A stretch of DNA of 64,000 bases. Source: Longispora albida DSM 44784. Its GTDB lineage: Bacteria; Actinomycetota; Actinomycetes; Mycobacteriales; Micromonosporaceae. Made by a program: the position numbers and the translations under genes. Shown here in pieces: positions 37,594 to 45,546 of the stretch. Within the stretch, counting starts at the first letter, position 1, and each line of letters opens with the position of its first letter. Below the pieces are notes generated by a model. The model was given only the letters and a program-made list of their open reading frames with translations, searched no databases and had not been told where the DNA came from. The stretch lies in NCBI RefSeq assembly GCF_000379825.1, contig NZ_KB903825.1, forward strand, positions 666,584-730,583, given 5' to 3'.

Positions 37594-37625
37594 TCATCAC
37601 TTTCCATACTGGGGGAAAGTGATGA
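37594..37625 (+). promoter_or_regulatory. Hairpin hiding the ribosome binding site and start codon of 37622
   Basis: TCATCACTTTCC (37594-37605) pairs perfectly over 12 bases with GGAAAGTGATGA (37614-37625) around the 8-base loop ATACTGGG. The right arm and loop contain the GGGGGA ribosome binding site (37611-37616) and the whole ATG (37622-37624). A competing small hairpin, TGATGA-AA-TCATCA (37586-37599), would free the start by using the same left arm. Folding like this usually means translational control. If transcription starts inside the element, it could instead be an operator. Confidence 0.45.
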
Positions 37626-38770
37626 CTGCCGAAGTTCTGCGCGTCGCGTGGCGGGCATTTCTGGGGATGCTGTTGGGTCTCTATCTCGTCATTCCCTGGC
37701 TCTTTCTGGTGCGCGCCGCGGTGAACCGCCGCTTTGGCGTCGGGTTGCTGCCATGGCAGAACTCCGGGCCCCTGGCTGGGGTCACCGGCCGGCTGGGAGT
37801 CGTCGCCGCCTGGTTCGGCGGGATGTATCTGCCGCTCATAGCAGCGGGCACGGTTTATCTGGAGACCTCAGACGCGTGGCAAAGCCTCATACTGCTGATG
37901 CTCTCCGCTGCTGGGCTCACCACGCTGACTGCGGCTTCGATATCGGCGATCCGCCGAGAACTGGGCGGCAACATCCGAGCCGACCTCGCACTTCTCGGCC
38001 TCGATCCCGGGCCGCGAGCCGAACGCGTGCTCGGTAGCCGACGTGCGTGGCTGAGTCTCACCGTGGCCTCACTCAACCTCACATACGTCATCGCCGTGCT
38101 GGGTCTGGTCTACGTTGAAGGGCCTGCGGTCATGCGGTCCGCACCTGACACCACTCCCCTGTACGGCCTTGTGTCGGGGACCGTAGTGACAACGCTGATG
38201 CTGATCGTCGTCCAGGGTGTACTTCTGTGGAACGCTTCGCTGCCGGCCGCCCTCGAATCAGCGTGCGCCCTGCTGGTCCAGCCTGGAGGTCTCGCCAGGC
38301 GTGAGGGTCCGTCCCTGAAGTACAGGCTGTTCCGGTCCGCCCTGCGCGACAGTCCCGCACACAGTGAGGGCTTGCCACGGCGCGAACACTACATGATGTA
38401 CCGGCTGACTCCCCGGCATTCGGGTGATCCGTTGAACCTGTTCATCGAACATTGGCACCGCCAGGCACGCCGGTGCGTTCGCAGGCTCCCGGCAGTGGGC
38501 CGCCCCGACGCGTTCGGCCGCGTGCACACTGTCGCCTGGAAGATCAACCAAGCGGGCCTGCATCGTGGCCCCGCTCTCGAATCCATGGTCCGCCAGGCCA
38601 TGGACATGCTGCTCACTGGCGACCTGTCCGCGTTGAGCACCGAGGCAGCCAACCCTCGTTCAGAACTTCGGTGGATCGTCGCCGACCGGACCATGAACTA
38701 CATGGGCGCTCTGGCTGGCCTGGTAGCCGTCATCATCACCATCGGGCAGATCAGGGGTCTTCTTCACTGA
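37622..38770 (+). CDS. Hypothetical multi-spanning membrane protein
   Basis: This 382-residue protein is read from ATG 37622 (an adjacent GTG at 37619 is the other option). Hydrophobic segments lie at about 10-32, 55-77, 87-105, 145-165, 180-205 and at the very C-terminus (about 362-380). A soluble stretch of about 150 residues precedes the last segment. I recognise no family. Codon use seems less strongly GC-biased than in its neighbours (several TTT, ATA and GAA-type codons), which may mean recent acquisition or low expression. Its start is buried in a hairpin. Confidence 0.6.
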   Translation: MTAEVLRVAWRAFLGMLLGLYLVIPWLFLVRAAVNRRFGVGLLPWQNSGPLAGVTGRLGVVAAWFGGMYLPLIAAGTVYLETSDAWQSLILLMLSAAGLTTLTAASISAIRRELGGNIRADLALLGLDPGPRAERVLGSRRAWLSLTVASLNLTYVIAVLGLVYVEGPAVMRSAPDTTPLYGLVSGTVVTTLMLIVVQGVLLWNASLPAALESACALLVQPGGLARREGPSLKYRLFRSALRDSPAHSEGLPRREHYMMYRLTPRHSGDPLNLFIEHWHRQARRCVRRLPAVGRPDAFGRVHTVAWKINQAGLHRGPALESMVRQAMDMLLTGDLSALSTEAANPRSELRWIVADRTMNYMGALAGLVAVIITIGQIRGLLH

Positions 38771-38834
38771 ACGAGAAGCCACACCGGGAGCGGCCGGAGC
38801 AAAACCAGTTGAGGGTGTACGGCAGGATCGAGGC

Positions 38835-40262
38835 GTGCGCATTCTGCCGTTCGACCCCTCCTCGTGTACCGAGGCCGGGAAGCTGGCCTTCGAGGCCGTC
38901 GCCGGGCCGGTGCTGGTGCCGCGAGCGGGACGCCGGCTGAGGTACTGGGCGGCGTGGCAGGACGACGTGGTCACGGGCTTCGCCCGCGTCACGCTCCAGG
39001 ACGAGCAGAACCGGCATGTCGGCTTCACCAGCATCGAGGTCCAGCCGGAGCACCGGGATCACGGCGCCGGCACGGGCCTGCTCCGCGAGGTACTCGAAGC
39101 ACTGGCGGCCGAGGGCCGCACGACCATCTACTTCGAGGGTGTCACCGACGGGGCCGGCTGGGCCGGACGGCGTGGGCTTTCCCTGGTACAGACCACTCTC
39201 CAGCTCCAGCTCGACGTGTCGGGTGTGGACAGTGTCCCCGTTCCGGACGGCTACCGGCTCGTGTCGTGGAGCGGCCACGCCCCCGAGGACCTGATCGCTT
39301 CGTACATCCAGGCGAAGTACGCGATCGCCGACGCCCCGCTGGACGGGCAGTCGATCGAGTTCCCGGTATGGACAGCAGAGAAGATCCGCACCCTGGCTGA
39401 CAGCTTCGCCGCGCGGGACTGCGAGCACCGGGTCGTCGCGGCGGTACACGAGGCCACCGGCGACGTCGCGGGCATCACCGAGCTGGAGATCTACGCCAGC
39501 GACCCGGAGCAGGCCTTGCAGCAGGACACTGTGGTCACGTCCGCGCACCGGGGCCACGGGCTCGGGCTGTGCCTGAAGACCGCGATGCTGGCCTGGCTGA
39601 TCGCCGAGCGTCCCGCCGTCCGCACGGTCCGGACCACCAACGCCGCGAGCAACAAGCACATGCGCGCGATCAACGAGCGGCTCGGCTTCACCATGACGTC
39701 GATGGCGTACAACTTCCAGGCGATGGTGCGCGACGCCGACCAGCTGACGGCCGGACGCCGCAGGTACCCGACGGGCAGCCGGGTCCGGGGCACGATCGCG
39801 GAGACCCCGTGGCCCGCCGGGCGGACGGGGCTGTTCGTGGATCTCGGGCTGGGGCCCCAGGGGTTCGTCGACGTCCTCCACCTCCCGCTGGAGGCGGAGA
39901 GCTGGCCGGAGGCGGGCAGGGCAGGCTGGTTCGAGGTTCTCCAGCACGACTGGCACCAGATCCGGCTGTATCCCCTGGACGCGGGCATGCGTTCCCCCCG
40001 CAGCAAGCCCGGGCGCTGGTCCGGCGAAGAGTGGGCGGCTCTCACCGCGAAGTACCCGGCCGGCTCGGTGGTCACCGGCACCGTCACTGATGTCTTCGCC
40101 TCCAACCGCGAGTACTCGGTGGTCTTCGATGACTTCCGCTCCAGCGTCGAGTACTCCGGCGCTCCCCCGCTAGCTGGTGAAACGGGTGAGTTCGAGGTGA
40201 CGGGGCACTCCGAGTGGACCCGCCTGGTGTTTGTCAGGCCAGCCTCGGCCGCCCGGCGGTAA
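38835..40262 (+). CDS. Tandem GNAT acetyltransferase with C-terminal S1-like repeats
   Basis: This 475-residue protein has two GNAT-like halves. Residues about 1-145 include FTSIEVQPEHRDHGAGTGLLREVLEAL, a typical acetyl-CoA loop. Residues about 150-305 include TVVTSAHRGHGLGLCLKTAMLAWL and TTNAASNKHMRAINERLGF. After residue 310 there are two repeats starting YPTGSRVRGTIAETPW and YPAGSVVTGTVTDVFA, each followed by alternating strands like an S1/OB fold. Double-GNAT proteins resemble mycothiol synthase in layout, but an S1-like tail is not usual. Target unknown. GTG 38835 is the start; the stop is 23 bases before PlsC. Confidence 0.7.
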   Translation: MRILPFDPSSCTEAGKLAFEAVAGPVLVPRAGRRLRYWAAWQDDVVTGFARVTLQDEQNRHVGFTSIEVQPEHRDHGAGTGLLREVLEALAAEGRTTIYFEGVTDGAGWAGRRGLSLVQTTLQLQLDVSGVDSVPVPDGYRLVSWSGHAPEDLIASYIQAKYAIADAPLDGQSIEFPVWTAEKIRTLADSFAARDCEHRVVAAVHEATGDVAGITELEIYASDPEQALQQDTVVTSAHRGHGLGLCLKTAMLAWLIAERPAVRTVRTTNAASNKHMRAINERLGFTMTSMAYNFQAMVRDADQLTAGRRRYPTGSRVRGTIAETPWPAGRTGLFVDLGLGPQGFVDVLHLPLEAESWPEAGRAGWFEVLQHDWHQIRLYPLDAGMRSPRSKPGRWSGEEWAALTAKYPAGSVVTGTVTDVFASNREYSVVFDDFRSSVEYSGAPPLAGETGEFEVTGHSEWTRLVFVRPASAARR

Positions 40263-40285
40263 CCCCGGGCCGCTACGGTTGCGGC

Positions 40286-41020
40286 ATGGCTGAACTCGTC
40301 TACCCGCCAGTGATCCTCGCCGCCAGGGCGATGTTCCGGCTGCTCGACCTGCGGATCCGTGTGGAAGGGGCCGAGCACGTCCCGAGTACGGGCGGGGCGG
40401 TGATCGCCAGTAACCACATCAGCTATCTCGACTTCATCTTCTGCGGGCTCGGCGCCCGGCAGGCCAGGCGGCTGGTCCGGTTCATGGCGAAGGACGAGAT
40501 CTTCAAGAACTCGATCGCCGGGCCGCTGATGCGGGGCATGAAGCACATTCCGGTCGACCGGGACGCCGGGCTCGCCTCGTACAAGATGGCTCTGGAGTAT
40601 TTGAGGAAGGGTGAGGTGGTCGGCCTCTTCCCGGAGGCGACGATCAGCCAGTCCTTCACCGTGAAGGAGATCAAGAACGGCGCGAGCCGGATGGCTGCCT
40701 CCGGCGGCGCGCCGCTGGTCCCGATGGCGTTGTGGGGCACGCAGCGGCTGTGGACGAAGGGGCGCCCGCGGCGGCTCACCCAGCGGCACGTGCCCATCTC
40801 GATCCTGATCGGCGAGCCGATGGAGGTCGGCAAGCGGGACAAGCACGACCTGGTCACCGTGGAGCTGCGGCGGCGGATGCAGGCCCTGCTCGACCGGGCA
40901 CAGCAGGAGTATCCGGACAAGCCGGCCGGCCCTGATGACGCTTGGTGGCTTCCTGCTCACTTGGGCGGTTCCGCGCCACTCCCGGAAGGGACACATGTCA
41001 CATCTGAATCTGGGGACTAG
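40286..41020 (+). CDS. plsC: 1-acyl-sn-glycerol-3-phosphate acyltransferase (PlsC-like)
   Basis: This 244-residue protein has the acyltransferase motif HX4D at His44-Asp49 (SNHISYLD), a phosphate-binding segment near GLFPEATIS, and an N-terminal hydrophobic stretch. It should transfer an acyl chain to lysophosphatidic acid or a related lysolipid at the membrane, giving phosphatidic acid. The ATG at 40286 starts the conserved region. It is followed after 64 bases by an acyl-ACP desaturase gene, which fits a role in membrane lipid building, though a separate operator-like site suggests the desaturase has its own promoter. Confidence 0.85.
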   Translation: MAELVYPPVILAARAMFRLLDLRIRVEGAEHVPSTGGAVIASNHISYLDFIFCGLGARQARRLVRFMAKDEIFKNSIAGPLMRGMKHIPVDRDAGLASYKMALEYLRKGEVVGLFPEATISQSFTVKEIKNGASRMAASGGAPLVPMALWGTQRLWTKGRPRRLTQRHVPISILIGEPMEVGKRDKHDLVTVELRRRMQALLDRAQQEYPDKPAGPDDAWWLPAHLGGSAPLPEGTHVTSESGD

Positions 41021-41028
41021 AGTGGGTA

Positions 41029-41060
41029 CCTACGGTGCCGTAACCTTCGGTACCGTAGGT
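41029..41060. promoter_or_regulatory. Operator-like inverted repeats before the desaturase gene
   Basis: TACGG-TG-CCGTA (41031-41042) is a near-perfect 12-bp palindrome. A second palindrome with an intact CGGTACCG core lies at 41048-41055. The two also form one larger inverted repeat, CCTACGGT (41029-41036) against ACCGTAGG (41052-41059). TetR-type fatty-acid regulators bind sites of this form. The site lies 25 bases before ATG 41085. Confidence 0.5.
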
Positions 41061-41084
41061 TAACCTGCAGCCCCCGGAGTCAGC

Positions 41085-42026
41085 ATGACCATGTCCCAGG
41101 CCCATCTCCTGCGTGAGCTGGAATCCGTTGTCGAGGACAACCTCAACCGGCACCTGGCGGTGGCCAAGGAATGGTTCCCGCACGAGTACATCCCGTGGAG
41201 CGAGGGCCGGGACTTCGACGGCGTGCTCGACGGCACCGCCTGGGAGGTCGGCCAGTCGAAGCTCTCGGACGTCTCGCGGACCTCGCTGATCGTCAACCTG
41301 CTCACCGAGGACAACCTGCCGAGCTACCACCACGAGATCGCGGTGCTGTTCGGCCGGGACGGCGCCTGGGGTAACTGGGTGCACCGCTGGACGGCCGAGG
41401 AGGGCCGGCACGGGTACGCCATCCGCGACTACCTGCTGGTCACCCGGGCTGTCGACCCGATCGCGCTTGAGCGGGCCCGGATGGACCACATGGCGGCCGG
41501 CTTCGAGAACGACCACACGGGCAACGCGCTGCACTCGATCGCGTACGTGTCGTTCCAGGAGCTGGCGACGCGGGTCTCGCACCGCAACACCGGCCGGCAC
41601 TCCGGCGACCCGGTGTGCGAGGCGCTGCTGGCCCGGATCGCGCTCGACGAGAACCTGCACATGGTCTTCTACCGCAACCTGCTCGGGGCGGCCTTCGAGC
41701 TGGCGCCCGACGCGACGATGCGGGCGATCACCGACGTGGTGAAGGAGTTCCAGATGCCGGGGCACGGCATCGAGAACTTCGGCCGCAAGTCGGTGCAGAT
41801 CGCGATGGCCGGCATCTACGACCTGCGGATCCACCACGACGACGTGGTCGCGCCCGTCCTGCGCAACCTGAAGATCATGGAGCGCGGCGGCCTGACCGGC
41901 GAGGGCGAGGCCGCCCGCGAGGAGCTGGCCACGTTCATCTCCGGCCTCGACACCGCCGCGAGCCGCTTCGAGGAGAAGCGGGCGGCGGCACAGGAGCGCG
42001 CCGCCCGCCGGGGGAAGACCCTCTAG
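41085..42026 (+). CDS. Acyl-ACP desaturase (ferritin-like di-iron)
   Basis: This 313-residue soluble desaturase has di-iron ligands in EEGRH (Glu105, Glu106 and His109) and DENLH (Glu189 and His192), with a further Glu at 159. This is the plant stearoyl-ACP desaturase fold, also known in actinobacteria as DesA1/DesA2-like. It introduces a cis double bond in acyl-ACP using oxygen and reduced ferredoxin. GGAG lies 9 bases before ATG 41085. It follows plsC and has its own operator-like palindromes. It converges on the secreted protein gene ending at 42033. Confidence 0.88.
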   Translation: MTMSQAHLLRELESVVEDNLNRHLAVAKEWFPHEYIPWSEGRDFDGVLDGTAWEVGQSKLSDVSRTSLIVNLLTEDNLPSYHHEIAVLFGRDGAWGNWVHRWTAEEGRHGYAIRDYLLVTRAVDPIALERARMDHMAAGFENDHTGNALHSIAYVSFQELATRVSHRNTGRHSGDPVCEALLARIALDENLHMVFYRNLLGAAFELAPDATMRAITDVVKEFQMPGHGIENFGRKSVQIAMAGIYDLRIHHDDVVAPVLRNLKIMERGGLTGEGEAAREELATFISGLDTAASRFEEKRAAAQERAARRGKTL

Positions 42027-42032
42027 CCCTTC

Positions 42033-43127
42033 CTAGTACTTACCGTCGAAGGTCGCGCTGAAGTCCTGCGCGGTGGCCACGCCGGCGTTGTCGAAACACT
42101 TCACGTCGGCGGTGGCCGTGGTACCCGAGTGGATCCACAGCGCGGCCAGCGAGCAGTAGCCCGAGCCCGGCCCGGTCGCCGTGACCTGCACGTTCGTCTC
42201 GCCGCCCATGCCGAGCTGCGGGTACGTGACGAGGTAGCGGCCCGGGGACGTGACCGCGACCGTGTTCACGCCCCAGCCGCCGGCCTTGTAGTTGTAGTTG
42301 GTGTTGAACGGGCCGCCGGTCGTCAGGTACCCGAAGGACCGGGGCAGTACGCCGCCGCGCAGCCCGTAGCTGGCGCGTTCGCGGTGGCAGGACACGACGA
42401 ACTCGCCGGCGATCGGCGCGCCGTTCTGGTCGAAGCACGCGATGTCCGCAGTGATGTCGGCCGCGCCGGTCAGCGCCCAGGTGGCGAGCTTGCAGCGGCG
42501 GGGTGCGCCGAGATGGTGGTACGCGGAGACCTGGACGTTGCCCGAGAGCCCACCGGCGGCGACCCCCGGGAACGTGGCCCGGTAGACGCCGGTCGAGACG
42601 GTGGCCAGCGTGTTGGCTACACCGGTCGAGTTGTACGTCTGGGCGACGGTGGAGATGTCGCGCTCCAGGTAGGCCTGGCTGCCCTGGCCTGCGGCGAGGA
42701 CGCCGGAGCCGAGTGTCCACAGGAGAGAGAACTGCGTGTCGGCCAGCGCCCCGCCCGGCCGGAAGCACGTCACGTCCACGTACTGGTTGCCGCCGGACGG
42801 GAAGATCCGGAACACCTCGCAGTAGTTGCCGGTGGCGCTGACCGCCGTCACGTGGGCGACGCCCTGGAGCGGGTACGACTGGACCTTGGGCAGCCGGACG
42901 AACACCCGGCCGGTGTTCACCTTCATCGTGTCGGCCCAGAGCGAGGGGTAGCTGTTCTTCCAGCTTCCCCACTGCTTGGCCGTGCTGGCCACCGTCCACG
43001 TCGTGACGGAGGGCTTGTCGACGAACACGGTTGCCCACTTGTCGCCCGGTACGGCCTGCGCAGCGGCCGGCACCAGGAACGTGGCGGCTGCCGCCAGGAC
43101 GAGCGTGAGGAATAAGCGAAGTCTCAT
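42033..43127 (-). CDS. Secreted protein of unknown function with three internal repeats
   Basis: This 364-residue protein has a clear Sec signal peptide, MRLRLFLTLVLAAAATFLVPAAAQA, with cleavage near residue 25. The mature part shows about three related units of roughly 100 residues. Each has a VxVTAxxxxxxYC strand, a W- or F-containing strand, and then a VxCF strand: YVDVTCFRPGG, ITADIACFDQNG and TADVKCFDNAG. Two cysteines per unit could form one disulphide. The protein ends SATFDGKY. I do not recognise the family, but the pattern is common in secreted actinomycete proteins. It is transcribed alone. Confidence 0.75.
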   Translation of the reverse strand: MRLRLFLTLVLAAAATFLVPAAAQAVPGDKWATVFVDKPSVTTWTVASTAKQWGSWKNSYPSLWADTMKVNTGRVFVRLPKVQSYPLQGVAHVTAVSATGNYCEVFRIFPSGGNQYVDVTCFRPGGALADTQFSLLWTLGSGVLAAGQGSQAYLERDISTVAQTYNSTGVANTLATVSTGVYRATFPGVAAGGLSGNVQVSAYHHLGAPRRCKLATWALTGAADITADIACFDQNGAPIAGEFVVSCHRERASYGLRGGVLPRSFGYLTTGGPFNTNYNYKAGGWGVNTVAVTSPGRYLVTYPQLGMGGETNVQVTATGPGSGYCSLAALWIHSGTTATADVKCFDNAGVATAQDFSATFDGKY

Positions 43128-43230
43128 GGCTCCGCAGTGTCGGCCACAGGTGTTCAGCGGTTATCCAGTAAGCGTCCATCGGGCAGGTGGTCCACGCCGG
43201 ACGGCAGCGGGACCTCGTGCTCGGCAGGCT

Positions 43231-43884
43231 CTAGCTGGCCAGGACCTCGTAGACGGCTGACAGGCAGTTGTCGGCGGTGCAGGTCGGGGCGAAACGCGGC
43301 TCCGACCAGCGCCGGCCACGGCTGATCCACACGCTCGGGATGCCGGCGCTGGTCGCGCCGCCGATGTCGGCGGCCGGGTTGTCGCCGACCATCCACGACC
43401 CGCCGAGCCGCCGGCCGGCCCGGCGCGCGGCCTCGGCGAAGATCCGCGGGTCGGGTTTGCGCAGGCCGGCCTCCTCGGAGATGATCCAGCCGGCCACGTA
43501 CCGGTCGAGGCCGCACCGCCGGATCTTCGCCTCCTGCTGGCGCTGGGTGCCGTTCGTGACGATCACGGGCAGCCAGTCGGCCTTGGCGGCGATCTCCAGC
43601 GCGCACGCGACCAGCGGATCGAGCCTCAGGTGCTCGATCACGCCGATCCGGATCTCGGCGAGGATGTCCTCCAGCGACGCGTCCAGCAGGTACCGGTCGC
43701 GGATCTTCTCCGCCAGCACCATCTTGTTGGCGAAGCCGTCGTCGTCAGCATCCATCAGCCACTCGAGGTCGGAGTCGGGCGCGCCGATCTCGGGCAGGAA
43801 GGCTCGCGCCCACTGGCGGAAGGCACCCGTACGATCGACCAGAGTGTTGTCCAGGTCGAGGAGTAGCAGCGGCACGGGCGGCAC
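43231..43884 (-). CDS. HAD-superfamily phosphatase
   Basis: This 217-residue protein has all four HAD motifs: LLLDLDNTLVD (nucleophile Asp), VIVTNGT, the Lys in GLRKPDP and MVGDNPAADIGGA. The helical cap between motifs I and II suggests a C1-type cap and a small phosphometabolite substrate, as in phosphoglycolate phosphatase or YjjG-type nucleotidases. It starts at GTG 43884 (a second GTG three codons on is possible), 34 bases after the NUDIX stop. The two genes are probably co-transcribed. Confidence 0.82.
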   Translation of the reverse strand: MPPVPLLLLDLDNTLVDRTGAFRQWARAFLPEIGAPDSDLEWLMDADDDGFANKMVLAEKIRDRYLLDASLEDILAEIRIGVIEHLRLDPLVACALEIAAKADWLPVIVTNGTQRQQEAKIRRCGLDRYVAGWIISEEAGLRKPDPRIFAEAARRAGRRLGGSWMVGDNPAADIGGATSAGIPSVWISRGRRWSEPRFAPTCTADNCLSAVYEVLAS

Positions 43885-43918
43885 GTTACGCCAGTTTCCG
43901 GCCGCGCAACAGGCCCCG

Positions 43919-44536
43919 TCAGTGAAAGTACGCCTGCTCCCTGGCGAGAAACATGTCGGGCACCATCCGGACGTGGGAGCCCTGGAACTGCAGACTGTCC
44001 AATTCGGACTGTGAAAACCAGCCGAAACCACGTACTTCATGGGTCAATCGGGGCTCGCCGGAGACGATCTCGCACCGGTGCACGTGGTGCAGCACGTGGA
44101 AGGCGGCGTCCACCGGAAGTTTACGGTTGTCGTACACCGCAAGGAGTTCGACGGCCCTGACGCGCAGCCCGCACTCCTCCCACGCCTCCCGCGCGGCGGC
44201 CTCGGACGGCGACTCGCCGACCTCCACGAGCCCGCCCGGCATGCACCAGCCCCGGCCGTCGGCCCGGTCGGTGAGGAACAGCCTGCCGTCGGCGTCGAAG
44301 ATGGCCGCGTCGGCGCCCACGAGCGGTGAACGCGGGGCCAGGTCGCCCCGGAACACCTCCTCGATCTCGGCCGCCGTCCGCGGGTCGACGACCGAGAGCA
44401 GCTCGGCGGCGATCGTGCGGATCTGCTCGAACCGGGCCCGGTCGTGCGGGTCGCGGGAGAAATGGAGGGAGGTCGCCGAGATCGCCCGCAGCTCGTCCGC
44501 CAGCTGGGCCACCCGTACACTCGGATCAACGATCAT
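43919..44536 (-). CDS. NUDIX hydrolase with N-terminal helical domain
   Basis: This 205-residue protein has a complete Nudix box, GLVEVGESPSEAAAREAWEE then CGL, at about residues 102-124. It should bind Mg and cleave a nucleoside diphosphate linked to another moiety. The first 65 residues form a helical domain (ADELRAISATSLHFSRDPHDRARFEQI) like the N-terminal domain of ADP-ribose or hydroxypyrimidine-type Nudix relatives. It is divergent from the AcnR-like gene and followed by a HAD phosphatase gene; together they may clear damaged nucleotides or sugar-phosphates, an inference from context. Confidence 0.83.
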   Translation of the reverse strand: MIVDPSVRVAQLADELRAISATSLHFSRDPHDRARFEQIRTIAAELLSVVDPRTAAEIEEVFRGDLAPRSPLVGADAAIFDADGRLFLTDRADGRGWCMPGGLVEVGESPSEAAAREAWEECGLRVRAVELLAVYDNRKLPVDAAFHVLHHVHRCEIVSGEPRLTHEVRGFGWFSQSELDSLQFQGSHVRMVPDMFLAREQAYFH

Positions 44537-44567
44537 GAGACCAGCCTCTCACGGGTATCGCTTTCCC

Positions 44568-44585
44568 AAGCCGTACGTACGGCTT
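44568..44585. promoter_or_regulatory. 18-bp perfect palindrome, operator of the AcnR-like gene
   Basis: AAGCCGTACGTACGGCTT is a perfect 18-bp palindrome in the 82-base space between the divergent NUDIX and TetR genes. It matches the site over the aconitase promoter (34650-34667) at 15 of 18 positions, so it is very likely the binding site of the TetR protein encoded 33 bases downstream. Confidence 0.7.
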
Positions 44586-44618
44586 GTAATACACGTTCCG
44601 GTCTGTCACGATCACTGT

Positions 44619-45182
44619 GTGCCCAGGGTAAGCCAGGACCAGCTCGCGGCGCGGCGGCACGAGATCCTCGCCGGCGCGCGAGCCTGCTTCGCCCGGCACG
44701 GTTACGAGGGCGCCACCGTCCGGCGGCTGGAAGAGGAGACCGGGCTGTCCCGGGGCGCCATCTTCCACCACTTCCGCGACAAGGACTCCCTGTTCCTCGC
44801 GGTGGCCGCCGACGACGCGGCCGAGATGGCCGAGACGGTCGCCCGCAACGGCCTGGTGCAGGTCATGCGGGAGCTCCTGAGCAACCCCGACGCGGCAGGC
44901 TGGCTCGGCACCCAGCTGGAAGTGACCCGGCGGCTGCGGACCGACCCCGAGTTCGCCGAGCGCTGGGCCGAGCGGTCCGAGGCGATCGCCGCCGCGACCC
45001 GCTCCCGCCTCGACCGGCAGCGCGAGGCCGGCGTGATCCGGCCCGACGTGCCGGTCGACGTCCTCCAGCGCTTCCTCGAACTCGCCTACGACGGCCTCGT
45101 CCTCCACCTCGCGATGGGCCGCCCGGCCGACGACCTCGGCCCGGTCCTCGACCTGGTCGAGGCGGCCGTAAGACGGAGCTAG
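44619..45182 (+). CDS. acnR: AcnR-like TetR-family repressor of aconitase
   Basis: This 187-residue protein has a helix-turn-helix YEGATVRRLEEETGLSRGAIFHHFRDKDSLF (residues about 28-59). The C-terminal domain has LGTQLEVTRRLRTDPEFAERW and a final VLDLVEAAVRRS. This is the pattern I know from AcnR, the repressor of aconitase in corynebacteria and relatives. AcnR can sense citrate with a metal. In many actinobacteria acnR sits next to acn; here it is 7 kb away, but shared operator sequences link the two. The start is GTG 44619. It probably also represses itself. Confidence 0.72.
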   Translation: MPRVSQDQLAARRHEILAGARACFARHGYEGATVRRLEEETGLSRGAIFHHFRDKDSLFLAVAADDAAEMAETVARNGLVQVMRELLSNPDAAGWLGTQLEVTRRLRTDPEFAERWAERSEAIAAATRSRLDRQREAGVIRPDVPVDVLQRFLELAYDGLVLHLAMGRPADDLGPVLDLVEAAVRRS

Positions 45183-45310
45183 CTGGGGTTTGGCGGGCTG
45201 TCCGCTTCAGCAGGTTCCCTTTGCGCTCCGGCGCGGGGCGCCTCCACACAAAGCGAACCGCGGCCAGCCCGCACGGTTAGCCCTTCCGGGGACCCCCATA
45301 AGCTCACTTC

Positions 45311-45532
45311 ATGGATCTGGGCCTGAAGGATCGGGTGTACGTGGTCACGGGTGGCTCTCGCGGGCTGGGGTTCGCGACGGCCGAGGCCCTCGTCGCTGAC
45401 GGTGCCCGGGTGGTGGTGTCGGCTCGGGGCGAGTCCAGGGTGGACGATGCCGTGCGGCTGCTCGGCGACCGGCATCCGTACCGCTGCACGGGCTGTGATC
45501 GTGGGACCCCTCATGTCGCTATAGCAGCATGA
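45311..45532 (+). pseudogene. Truncated short-chain dehydrogenase/reductase gene
   Basis: The first 58 or so residues are a normal SDR start: DRVYVVTGGSRGLGFATAEALVADGARVVV, with the NAD(P)-binding TGxxxGxG. The frame then runs into a palindromic repeat beginning at 45497 and stops at 45532 after 73 residues. The catalytic YxxxK and all the rest of the roughly 250-residue domain are missing. On the other side of the palindrome lies the 3' end of the antiporter gene, so no remnant of the missing part remains. A deletion or element-linked rearrangement is the likely cause. Confidence 0.75.
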
Positions 45533-45546
45533 GGGGTCCCACGATC
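45497..45546. repeat. Dispersed palindromic element, copy A
   Basis: A perfect 19-bp stem (45497-45515 with 45528-45546; key bases GGGACCCCTCATG and complement) encloses TCGCTATAGCAG. The same core occurs at 56297-56338. It lies between the truncated SDR gene and the convergent antiporter gene, whose TAG stop overlaps its right end, and would act as a two-way terminator. Confidence 0.85.
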
